NCBI GenBank assembly: GCA_023424355.1
Contig: JAFAEA010000261.1
Location: 1 to 5,727 of the forward strand
Length of the DNA stretch: 5,727 nt
Reading direction: 5' to 3'
Source: Chloroflexota bacterium
GTDB taxonomy: Bacteria; Chloroflexota; Chloroflexia; Thermomicrobiales; UBA6265
Part shown: positions 1 to 5,727 of the stretch, one piece after another
How positions within the stretch are numbered: position 1 is the first letter of the stretch
Layout: every line of letters begins with the position of its first letter
Position numbers and translations under genes: made by a program
Notes under the pieces: model-generated
Database searches by the model: none
What the model was told of the DNA's origin: nothing
The model's input: only the letters and a program-made list of their open reading frames with translations

Positions 1-299
1 CCAGCAGATTCGGCTGGGAGCAGAAGGTTGTTTTGACCTTCTCCGATGAGACTCCAGGGGCCGATTTCGCTGCGACTCAAGCGCTTGAGCGACACGAACG
101 CACGCAGATTTCTCAGCCGACACCGACGTCACTTCAGGTTGGTTTCGATAGTCGCAGATCGACTTCGGGCGAGATCATTCGGGATGTCGCAACGGTACTG
201 CCGATCGCCGATATCTCAATCGAGGTAACCAGTGCCGAGAGCATCATTCGCAATCTCTATGATGGCTCGCTGAGCTTCGAGGAGCGGAGCGATGTCTGA
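1..299 (+). CDS. ABC-2 type transporter, ATP-binding subunit (C-terminal fragment, 5' end outside window)
   Basis: The reading frame is open from the left edge (first full codon at 3) to a TGA at 297-299, giving about 98 C-terminal residues. The Walker A, signature and Walker B motifs would lie upstream and are not visible. What remains matches my memory of the accessory C-terminal region of COG4586-type ATPases. It has a VVLTFS strand near the start, a VGFDSRR strand near the middle, and the ending IADISIE...AESIIRNLYDGS, which resembles the usual 'DisIEepdiEeiIr.iY' tail. In the family this subunit hydrolyses ATP at the cytoplasmic face to drive export through two permeases. The next two genes are exactly that permease pair, which strongly supports the call. 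The stop overlaps the next start by 8 bases, suggesting translational coupling. A TTG at 33 is in frame but is internal, because the frame and the family similarity continue upstream of it. Confidence 0.85.
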   Translation, partial: SRFGWEQKVVLTFSDETPGADFAATQALERHERTQISQPTPTSLQVGFDSRRSTSGEIIRDVATVLPIADISIEVTSAESIIRNLYDGSLSFEERSDV

Positions 300-1110
300 T
301 AGTGTGCGTATGGCTCCCAGGCCAAAATACATCAGCATCGCCCTAACCACATTTCAGCAGGCGATCACCTATCGGATTACCACACTCACGAATATCGCCC
401 TCACCTTCATTTGGGTGTTTATTCTGTATTACCTGTGGAAGGCGGCGTTCAACGATCACAGCATCATCCAGGGATTCACCTGGGAAGAAATGCGCACGTA
501 TGTGGTGCTGGCCTATGGCCTGAACGCGCTGGTGGGCTGGCGGATTGCTGCCAATATGATGTTCACGATCCGCACGGGAGATATCCTGCGCGATCTTACC
601 CGGCCTCTCAACTACTGCATGAATCAACTGAGTGTTGCTACTGGCGCTGCGATGGTTGAAGGAATCCTCAGCCTGATTCTGACCCTGATTGTTGGGCTTG
701 TGTTCATAGGAATCCAGCCTCCGGCAAGCGTATCTGCAGGCTTCATGTTCGTCATAGCCGTGGCGCTCGGGTTTGTTACCAAGGCGCTGATCGTGTTCTC
801 GGTGAGCCTACTTACATTCTGGACGCTGAATGGAGTTGGAATCTCGTGGAGTCGCGAGGCTGTGCTCAACATTCTCAGCGGCACTATTATCCCGTTGGCA
901 ATGCTTCCCGGATGGCTCCAGGTTGTGGCAGAGTTCGCGCCGATGCGAGGCATCATCAGCACTCCGCTTCTGATCTATCTGGGCAAGGCGGAAGGATCTG
1001 AAGCGTGGAGACTCCTCGCCTACTCCGCCGGATGGCTGATGATTCTGGTGTTTTTCGCCAACTGGGCGTGGCAGGCAGCCTTCAATCGCGTTGAGATTCA
1101 GGGAGGCTGA
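292..1110 (+). CDS. ABC-2 type transporter permease, COG4587-like
   Basis: This is a 272-residue integral membrane protein, predicted to be the first of two permease subunits of an exporter. Hydrophobic segments lie at about residues 33-52, 67-83, 117-141, 148-178, 189-210 and 241-261, giving six membrane spans as usual for ABC-2 permeases. The N-terminus is cytoplasmic-looking, with an amphipathic stretch (KYISIALTTFQQAITYR) typical of the family. Residues 96-108 (GDILRDLTRPLNY) match the conserved loop after span 2, and the protein ends with the characteristic short tail FNRVEIQGG. The ATG at 292 is preceded by GAGGAG at 279-284 with a 7-base spacer, which supports this start; a second GGAG at 286-289 is too close. 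Met7 (310) is a less likely alternative. The start lies inside the end of the ATPase gene and the second permease follows after 1 base, so the three genes are almost certainly co-transcribed. The transported substrate cannot be read from the sequence. From memory, DUF990-type relatives in a cyanobacterium have been linked to viologen export, but that should not be transferred here. Confidence 0.87.
   Translation: MSDSVRMAPRPKYISIALTTFQQAITYRITTLTNIALTFIWVFILYYLWKAAFNDHSIIQGFTWEEMRTYVVLAYGLNALVGWRIAANMMFTIRTGDILRDLTRPLNYCMNQLSVATGAAMVEGILSLILTLIVGLVFIGIQPPASVSAGFMFVIAVALGFVTKALIVFSVSLLTFWTLNGVGISWSREAVLNILSGTIIPLAMLPGWLQVVAEFAPMRGIISTPLLIYLGKAEGSEAWRLLAYSAGWLMILVFFANWAWQAAFNRVEIQGG
1101..1106 (+). 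promoter_or_regulatory. Ribosome binding site deciding the start of the second permease
   Basis: GGGAGG ends 5 bases before the ATG at 1112 and overlaps the last codons of the first permease. It fixes the start at 1112 rather than the in-frame TTG at 1091, which would add seven residues (MRFREAD) lying entirely within the upstream gene. Confidence 0.75.
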
Positions 1111-1111
1111 T

Positions 1112-1921
1112 ATGAACCTGGCACACGTTCGCAAGAACCTCCGAATCTACTTCAAACTCCAGCTTATGCAGATACGTAGTACCGTAGAATACGTCGTTGA
1201 TTTCTGGATCGGTATCATCGGAGCGATGATGCTTCAGGTATCGGGGCTGGTTTTTATCTCAGCACTGTTCACCCAGATCCCAGAGGTAGCTGGCTGGAGC
1301 CTTTGGAATATCGTGGTGCTGTATGGACTGGCGATGATCCCTACCGGACTGCGAGAACTCTTCTGCGATGGCTTCTGGATGCTGCGTTCCAAGGTGAACA
1401 CCGGCGAGTTCGATCGCGTGCTGCTTCGACCAGTTTCACCCGCCCTTCAGAGTGCATCGGCGCTTTCCAGCATTCACGGCGTTGGCGGTGTCGCACTCGG
1501 TATCACTTTGCTGGTGATGGGTCTCACACGCAGCGAGGCCACGTTCCATTGGTGGACGATTCCATTCCTGATCGTGGTGATTGTTTCCAGCACTGTACTG
1601 GTGAGCGCGATCTCGATGTTGATCAATCTCACCGGATTCTGGGAACCGAGTTCCCAAAGCGCCCTTCCAACGATGCTGGCGCAGTTCATCGATTTTGCAA
1701 AGTTCCCGATCGATATCTACAACAATGCAATCCGCCTGGTAATCACCGTGCTGCTGCCCTATGCATTCATTTCCTACTTTCCCGCACTGGTATTGCTGGA
1801 TCGGGATTCCAATTGGCATTGGCTCGGATATCTCACTCCGCTCGCAGCACTCTGGATGGTGATGATCACCAACTTTGTGTGGAGCAAGGCGCTTAATCGA
1901 TATCAGGGGGTCGGGCACTAA
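1112..1921 (+). CDS. ABC-2 type transporter permease, COG3694 (DUF990)-like
   Basis: This is a 269-residue membrane protein, the second permease of the exporter. Hydrophobic segments fall at about residues 29-52, 66-83, 118-138, 149-172, 206-228 and 238-256. Family hallmarks are visible: LFCDGFWML at 83-91, the cytoplasmic-loop motif GEFDRVLLRPVSP at 98-110, and LLPYAFISYFPA at 214-225, matching the 'iPfafi.yfPa' signature of COG3694. The protein ends on a basic stretch after the last span (WSKALNRYQGVGH), as in the partner permease. Start at 1112 is chosen on the Shine-Dalgarno site and the 1-base gap after the preceding TGA. The family normally works as a heteromeric pair of permeases with one type of ATPase, and all three are present here in the usual order. 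The TAA at 1919-1921 overlaps the stop of the convergent propeller gene. The substrate is unknown. Confidence 0.88.
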   Translation: MNLAHVRKNLRIYFKLQLMQIRSTVEYVVDFWIGIIGAMMLQVSGLVFISALFTQIPEVAGWSLWNIVVLYGLAMIPTGLRELFCDGFWMLRSKVNTGEFDRVLLRPVSPALQSASALSSIHGVGGVALGITLLVMGLTRSEATFHWWTIPFLIVVIVSSTVLVSAISMLINLTGFWEPSSQSALPTMLAQFIDFAKFPIDIYNNAIRLVITVLLPYAFISYFPALVLLDRDSNWHWLGYLTPLAALWMVMITNFVWSKALNRYQGVGH

Positions 1922-3633
1922 ACGATCTCGAGATTCTCGAAGAACGAGGAGAACGACTCCAGGGTTTCGTAAAAGAGTGACGACGCCTGAAGGAACTCGA
2001 AAACCAGCACATTGTTTTCGGTCAACGGAACCAACACACGAATCCCATACAGATGATCGTATGGTGAATCAAACGTGGTGCCATACTCCACGGCCAGTAC
2101 TTCGGCCGCCTCTGGAACAAAATCAAGCGATGGTGCATCCATCGGCCCAATACCACGAATGTAGCGACTATCGGGACCGAGATTCGCGTGCCAGTCTCCG
2201 GTGAAATCACTACGCCCGTCGCGATCTTCGCCGGCTGATTGCGCTGCGACAGCACCGTTGGACTCGTGTGAGAATGTTTGTCCATTAGGGGTCATAAATG
2301 AGGTACCGGTCACAACCCAGTCTTCACTCCAGCTATAGGAAAACCCCAGGTCTGGATTGGAGAGCTCCCGGTCCATAACCGGGTCAGGAGGTGGCTGTAG
2401 AGCATCTTCCGACGCCAGCACCGTGAGGAATCCTTGATCGGTAGCGAGATAGAGATTTCCATCGGCTACGAGAAACGACGCGATCTCCAATGCTTCGCCG
2501 TTTGCGTTGACCGGGGAATAACTGAAGTGCTTTCCGCCATCATCAACACGATATCCGACAATCGCAGTTCCAGACCTGGAGTTTTCCGAGGATTCTTCAA
2601 TGCAGTAAATTACGTCGTCACACACCAGAAACTGGTTCGACTCCAGTGGCTGCAACGGTGGTCGAGCCCACAAGATTTCGCCAGTGTGCCAGGAAACCGA
2701 TGTAATCTGTTGACGGTTCATCAAAATAGCAGCATCGTTCGTTACCGCTATCGTGTGAAAGGTTGATCGCAAATCGGGGATTTCCAGAAGATTCGATTCA
2801 GAACCGGTCTCAGCATCAAATATGCGGATCCCATCTGTGGCCAAAATGACTACTTCATCGCCCATAAATGCCGGAGAACTCAGGAACTTTTCGTCTTCAA
2901 TCTCCCACAGTTGCTCTCCCGCTTCCAAACTCCAGGCGGCCATCTTGATGGACTGCTGATTCGCCGGAATTGTTGATCCGAGGACGATCTCGCCGTTGGA
3001 AGCGAACACACCAGGAACTCGCGATCCGAACTGCGAAATATCCTGGCTCCATAGTTGAGATCCGGTCGCAAGATCCAGTGCGAAAATGGTTCGCTCATCA
3101 TCTTTCACATCAACGGTAATCAAGGTGTCATTGCCGAAAATGACTCCATTTGCAATGTTTCCAGTTTCAATTTCCCAACGTTTTTCGCCATCGGTCAGCT
3201 GCCGGGCGTGTATCGTGCTCAACGAAAGATCATGCTCAGAACGGATCACATATGCAGCCAGATTGCCACTGGCACTGATAAGGGTCGACACTCGGCGGGT
3301 TCTCCAAATTTCAGTTCCGGAGTTGGCATCAATGGCAATCAGGGGTAAATCCGGCCCCATCGCATGGGCAATCACCACGCCCTGGGAAAGCAACACGCTG
3401 GAGTTGCCCTCCGTGGTGCGAGGAAATGCCAGATCCTCAGCCACGGTTATCACCTCGCCAGGTTGGTTGACGATTCCGGCAGCATCTACCACACGCGTGC
3501 GTTCGCTATCCACTGCATCGCCCTGGATTGTGGGCCATACATGTTGATCCGCTACAGGGGTTTGAGCTCCTGAAATCAATGGCGCATAACCGAATGTGGC
3601 AGCAGATGTGACAAACGTTCGACGGGTCAGCAT
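1918..3633 (-). CDS. Tat-exported PQQ-like beta-propeller protein with extra C-terminal domain
   Basis: This is a 571-residue predicted exported protein. The N-terminus MLTRRTFVTSAATFGYAPL is a twin-arginine type signal (RR at 4-5, F at 7), with likely processing near SGAQ (21-24). Seven PQQ-type repeat cores follow: AIDANSGTEIWR (100-111), RQLTDGEKRWE (144-154), ALDLATGSQLWS (185-196), AWSLEAGEQLWE (233-244), IFDAETGSES (271-280), SVSWHTGEILWA (312-323) and a degenerate GYRVDDGGKHFSY (360-372). This suggests a seven-bladed propeller at about 75-408. A proline-rich linker (PPPDP, 414-418) leads to a C-terminal domain at about 426-571, opening with NPDLGFSYSWSEDW and ending FFENLEIV. That domain loosely resembles PsbP/DUF1795-like secreted domains, but I cannot assign it. 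I see no feature of a PQQ-dependent dehydrogenase active site, so a binding or scaffold role is more likely than catalysis. The only cysteines are 338 and 344. The gene is paralogous to the one upstream. The stop overlaps the convergent permease gene by 4 bases. An upstream in-frame TTG at 3735 is rejected because it lacks a signal and a ribosome binding site. Confidence 0.85.
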   Translation of the reverse strand: MLTRRTFVTSAATFGYAPLISGAQTPVADQHVWPTIQGDAVDSERTRVVDAAGIVNQPGEVITVAEDLAFPRTTEGNSSVLLSQGVVIAHAMGPDLPLIAIDANSGTEIWRTRRVSTLISASGNLAAYVIRSEHDLSLSTIHARQLTDGEKRWEIETGNIANGVIFGNDTLITVDVKDDERTIFALDLATGSQLWSQDISQFGSRVPGVFASNGEIVLGSTIPANQQSIKMAAWSLEAGEQLWEIEDEKFLSSPAFMGDEVVILATDGIRIFDAETGSESNLLEIPDLRSTFHTIAVTNDAAILMNRQQITSVSWHTGEILWARPPLQPLESNQFLVCDDVIYCIEESSENSRSGTAIVGYRVDDGGKHFSYSPVNANGEALEIASFLVADGNLYLATDQGFLTVLASEDALQPPPDPVMDRELSNPDLGFSYSWSEDWVVTGTSFMTPNGQTFSHESNGAVAAQSAGEDRDGRSDFTGDWHANLGPDSRYIRGIGPMDAPSLDFVPEAAEVLAVEYGTTFDSPYDHLYGIRVLVPLTENNVLVFEFLQASSLFYETLESFSSFFENLEIV

Positions 3634-3642
3634 GATGGGTGG

Positions 3643-3647
3643 CTCCT
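3643..3647 (-). promoter_or_regulatory. Ribosome binding site deciding the start of the 571-aa propeller gene
   Basis: Read on the - strand, AGGAG lies 9 bases before the ATG at 3633. It places the start directly at the twin-arginine signal peptide, not at the TTG at 3735, 34 codons further upstream. Confidence 0.65.
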
Positions 3648-3751
3648 GTCTTCCGGATTTGGTTGCTTTCCCTATAGACGGATTATGTAAGCGAGAAGTT
3701 CCGAATCTGCTTGCTTCGGTTTGAGTGCCTACCAACCTGGTCAGCTTCTGA

Positions 3752-4984
3752 CTATGCCTTTTCGGAGGGACTCCAGTTACCGAGGCCCGCTTCTGTACCC
3801 AAGAAGAGATGTTGCGCCCCGATCAAAAAGGCGGTGGCGCTGAGTTGGGTCCTCTCCGAATTGACCGGAAGGTATTCGACCTCAAGGCTTCCATCTTTCA
3901 GGCTGTATCCACGCAACGTCGTTTCGCACCCCGAAGATTCTGCGGATTTTTCGATTCGGTAAATCTTGCCGTCACACGCGTAGACGTCTGTAGCGGATGC
4001 GGCCTGTTCCGGAGCGTGCGACCAATTAACCTTCCCCGAGGCCCAGTCCACCGAGTGGAACCGTTCTGAATCAACGATAACCAAAGCATCTTCGGTGATG
4101 ATGAGTTGGACGAGTCCGCCATTGTTTGCTGGCAAATCGATCTCCTGCAGAATCTCCCCGGTGGCGGGATCGATCAGATTTATGCCTTCCATGGTGGCGA
4201 TCAAGAGCTCATTATTCCGAAATGCCGGCGCCGAGATGTATCCTGGACCCTCATTACTCCACAGCAATTCACCGGTGGTTGCATCCCAGGCATTCATGTA
4301 CCTCGAGATATTGGTGGTTACGTTGACGCCGACCACGACCTGGCCATCAGTGGAAAGAATCGCATCGCTATCCAGCGCGTCGTTTACGTCGGTGGTCCAG
4401 AGCACTTTTCCACTGGCAATATCCCTAGAAACCAATTCCATATTGTCCTCAAGCTGACGCAGATACACGATGCTTTCTTCGGGGATGACGACAGCGCCTA
4501 AGATCTCACCCTCACCGACAGCCCAAATGTCAGTTGGACCTGTGACATCAATCGCCTTTAGTATCGGCAGGATTTGGTCCGATACCGGCGCGGTTACTAT
4601 GAATGCCGTTTTCCCGCCAACCCCCAACAATTTCAGGGTCTGATCGCGCTCCCAGGCCAATTTTCCGGTGGCTGCGTCCATTGCCACCAACGGAAGATCT
4701 GGACTTGCGGCTCGAGCAAGCACCACACCATGGGTGAATGCCATAGATGGGTTTGCCTCCGCACTGCGGTCGAATCGGAGGTCCGGCCGAATCATCTCCG
4801 AATTCTTCAGCTCAGTGCGGATGCCGCGCCCAGAGATGAAGCGTGTTCTCTTCGGATCGACACCAGGCCCCTGGATCTCCGGCCATTTATACGTGGCCGA
4901 CATTTCGGTGACTGCGTGAGCCATACCAGGTAAAGCGATTCCTGCCATGACGGCGGCGGCAACAAAAGAACGGCGAGTGATCAT
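3752..4984 (-). CDS. Tat-exported PQQ-like beta-propeller protein (shorter paralogue)
   Basis: This is a 410-residue predicted exported protein. The signal MITRRSFVAAAVMAGIALPG has RR at 4-5 and an A-x-A site (AHA, 22-24), so cleavage after residue 24 is likely. Repeat cores are AMDAATGKLAWE (101-112), AIDVTGPTDIWA (144-155), SRDIASGKVLWT (186-197), AWDATTGELLWS (232-243), LIDPATGEILQE (270-281), SVDWASGKVNWS (311-322) and a degenerate GYSLKDGSLEVEY (359-371). These match the seven repeats of the downstream gene one for one. Shared landmarks include WPxIQG...VD..RTR near residues 34-48 and PDLPLxAxDA near 95-104. The C-terminal domain of the paralogue is absent, and the last strand ends abruptly (GTEAGLGNWSPSEKA). 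A frameshift near 3780 could explain this. CGGAG at 4995-4999 stands about 10 bases before the ATG. No convincing promoter was found in the 84 bases between the start and the upstream hairpin. No enzymatic motif is recognised, so the ligand and role are unknown. Export through the Tat system implies folding in the cytoplasm first. Confidence 0.85.
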   Translation of the reverse strand: MITRRSFVAAAVMAGIALPGMAHAVTEMSATYKWPEIQGPGVDPKRTRFISGRGIRTELKNSEMIRPDLRFDRSAEANPSMAFTHGVVLARAASPDLPLVAMDAATGKLAWERDQTLKLLGVGGKTAFIVTAPVSDQILPILKAIDVTGPTDIWAVGEGEILGAVVIPEESIVYLRQLEDNMELVSRDIASGKVLWTTDVNDALDSDAILSTDGQVVVGVNVTTNISRYMNAWDATTGELLWSNEGPGYISAPAFRNNELLIATMEGINLIDPATGEILQEIDLPANNGGLVQLIITEDALVIVDSERFHSVDWASGKVNWSHAPEQAASATDVYACDGKIYRIEKSAESSGCETTLRGYSLKDGSLEVEYLPVNSERTQLSATAFLIGAQHLFLGTEAGLGNWSPSEKA

Positions 4985-5067
4985 GGTGGCGTAACTCCGG
5001 TTATGTCATTTGTTTAATTGCTGAACGTCCCCACTCGCCAAAGGTTCCATCAGTCACACCAAAACAC

Positions 5068-5099
5068 GGCGAAGGAGTGGCTGTTGCCACTCCTTCGCT
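5068..5099 (-). terminator. Strong hairpin, likely rho-independent terminator of the isomerase gene
   Basis: Arms 5069-5081 and 5086-5098 form a perfect 13-base-pair stem around a 4-base loop (5082-5085), extended by one G-T wobble (5068/5099). On the - strand it begins about 33 bases after the isomerase stop and is followed by CGTGTTTTGG, a short T-rich tract. On the + strand the hairpin is followed by a C-rich run, so termination is expected mainly for leftward transcription. It isolates the isomerase from the propeller genes. The T-tract is short and starts a few bases late, so the termination efficiency is uncertain. Confidence 0.75.
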
Positions 5100-5131
5100 C
5101 CCCCTCCCAATACACGGATGTATTGTCAGTT

Positions 5132-5727
5132 TTAGGCCATGCGCTTCATGGCATTTTCGTAGGATGTGCGGACATCCGCAACCGGATCGGCAGCATTCGG
5201 GTTATCCAGCTCCACCACGTAGTATTCGCAACCTGCTGCGTCGGCAGCGGCGATGATGCCATCCCAATCGAGGATTCCCTCGCCGAATGCAACATCCTTT
5301 CCTGGCATGCGCTCGCCGGCGTCCTTCAGGTGCACCAGCGCAGCGCGGTCCGGATTGGCGCTGATGACTTCAGCAGCGTCACGACCACCAACCTCGGCCC
5401 AGAACGCATCGATCTCGAAGATGATCGGTGAGTTCTCCAGCATGTAGTCGTACATGCTCTGGCCCTCGGCGGTGCGGAACAGATATTCGAAGTGGTGATT
5501 GTGGTAGCCGAACTTCATGCCGCCATCGTTGACGATTTTGGCCCATTCACTGAGGTTATCGGCGAATTCCTTGATGTTCTCTGCACTCAGGGTGTACTTG
5601 GCGGCGAGTTCATCGCCACTCAGGGTGCTGAGTTCGTGCGCGGATAGATTGGCGAGATCGGCCCAGCCGAAATCACCGGATGCCAGGAGGCGATCCAGCG
5701 GCGGCGCCGGCACGATGATCCATTCGG
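5132..5727 (-). CDS. Sugar phosphate isomerase/epimerase, TIM-barrel (AP endonuclease 2 / xylose isomerase-like), C-terminal part
   Basis: About 197 C-terminal residues are visible, ending at TAA 5134-5132. The frame stays open to the right edge (EWIIVPAPPLDRLL), so the GTG at 5713 is an internal codon and the true start lies outside the window. The family is usually about 250-300 residues, so roughly the first quarter to third is missing. Motifs characteristic of this divalent-metal-dependent (beta/alpha)8 family appear in order: FGYHNHHFEY (5509-5483), FEIDAFWAEVGG with its E-x-D (around 5416-5384), ALVHLKD with the His (around 5338-5321), GEGILDWDGI, and the late YYVVELDNP Glu. The Glu, Asp and His positions are the likely metal ligands. 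Members isomerise or epimerise sugars, inositol derivatives or sugar phosphates in the cytoplasm. The particular substrate cannot be told. No signal peptide can be assessed. A strong hairpin downstream probably ends the transcript. Confidence 0.88.
   Translation of the reverse strand, partial: EWIIVPAPPLDRLLASGDFGWADLANLSAHELSTLSGDELAAKYTLSAENIKEFADNLSEWAKIVNDGGMKFGYHNHHFEYLFRTAEGQSMYDYMLENSPIIFEIDAFWAEVGGRDAAEVISANPDRAALVHLKDAGERMPGKDVAFGEGILDWDGIIAAADAAGCEYYVVELDNPNAADPVADVRTSYENAMKRMA

Noticed and set aside
1857..1871. Imperfect palindrome TGGTGATGATCACCA near the end of the second permease, considered as a terminator or operator
   Set aside because: It is inside coding sequence, its stem is short, and no T-tract follows on either strand.
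1303..1896. 197-codon open frame on the + strand inside the second permease
   Set aside because: It overlaps a well-supported membrane protein gene in another frame. Its product is rich in Arg, His and Ser with no recognisable domain, as expected for a frame shadow.
1921..1960. CTCGAG-rich short repeats and a weak hairpin just past the convergent stops
   Set aside because: They lie in the coding end of the propeller gene, have bulged stems of 4-5 base pairs, and lack a T-tract.
3086..3547. 153-codon open frame on the + strand, antisense to the long propeller gene
   Set aside because: It has no plausible ribosome binding site or domain and lies wholly opposite a gene with clear repeats and a signal peptide.
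3634..3735. 34-residue N-terminal extension of the 571-aa propeller protein from a TTG at 3735
   Set aside because: The extension is polar and would bury the twin-arginine signal. The ATG at 3633 has a good Shine-Dalgarno site and matches the start of the paralogue.
4106..4501. 131-codon open frame on the + strand, antisense to the short propeller gene
   Set aside because: It mirrors the PQQ repeat codons of the real gene, and nothing in its product looks like a known family.
4985..5068. Possible promoter (TTGGCG with ATTAAA, 17-base spacer, - strand) upstream of the short propeller gene
   Set aside because: The matches to consensus are 4 of 6 and 3 of 6, no better than expected by chance in AT-rich intergenic DNA. 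A promoter is likely in this gap but I cannot place it.

Overview
The window looks bacterial: dense genes, short intergenic gaps, Shine-Dalgarno sites, and two exported proteins with twin-arginine signal peptides. No rRNA, tRNA or clade-specific marker is present. The mix of twin-arginine-exported PQQ-type propellers, a COG4586/4587/3694-type ABC-2 exporter and a sugar phosphate isomerase/epimerase of the xylose-isomerase-like TIM-barrel group would fit Chloroflexota (Thermomicrobiales-like) or a similar environmental lineage. That placement is a weak inference.

Layout. Positions 1-1921 (+ strand) hold the 3' end of an ABC ATPase gene followed by two ABC-2 permease genes. They are packed as one operon: an 8-base overlap, then a 1-base gap. 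Positions 1918-4984 (- strand) hold two tandem paralogous genes for exported seven-repeat PQQ-like beta-propeller proteins. The downstream paralogue (571 aa) carries an extra C-terminal domain of about 146 residues that the upstream one (410 aa) lacks. Positions 5132-5727 (- strand) hold the C-terminal part of a sugar phosphate isomerase/epimerase that runs off the right edge. A strong hairpin (5068-5099) sits just downstream of its stop and separates it from the propeller pair. The exporter operon and the propeller genes converge and overlap tail to tail by four bases, so no terminator fits between them.

How the parts work together. The ATPase and two permeases should form one membrane exporter (two different permease subunits plus an ATPase dimer) of unknown substrate. 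The two propeller proteins are probably secreted or surface-attached and share a transcription direction, which suggests related roles. Nothing in the sequence ties them functionally to the exporter or to the isomerase. There is no stretch over 300 bases without a gene. No mobile element, CRISPR array or RNA gene was seen. The most interesting points are the propeller duplication with its extra domain and the possibly frameshifted end of the shorter copy.
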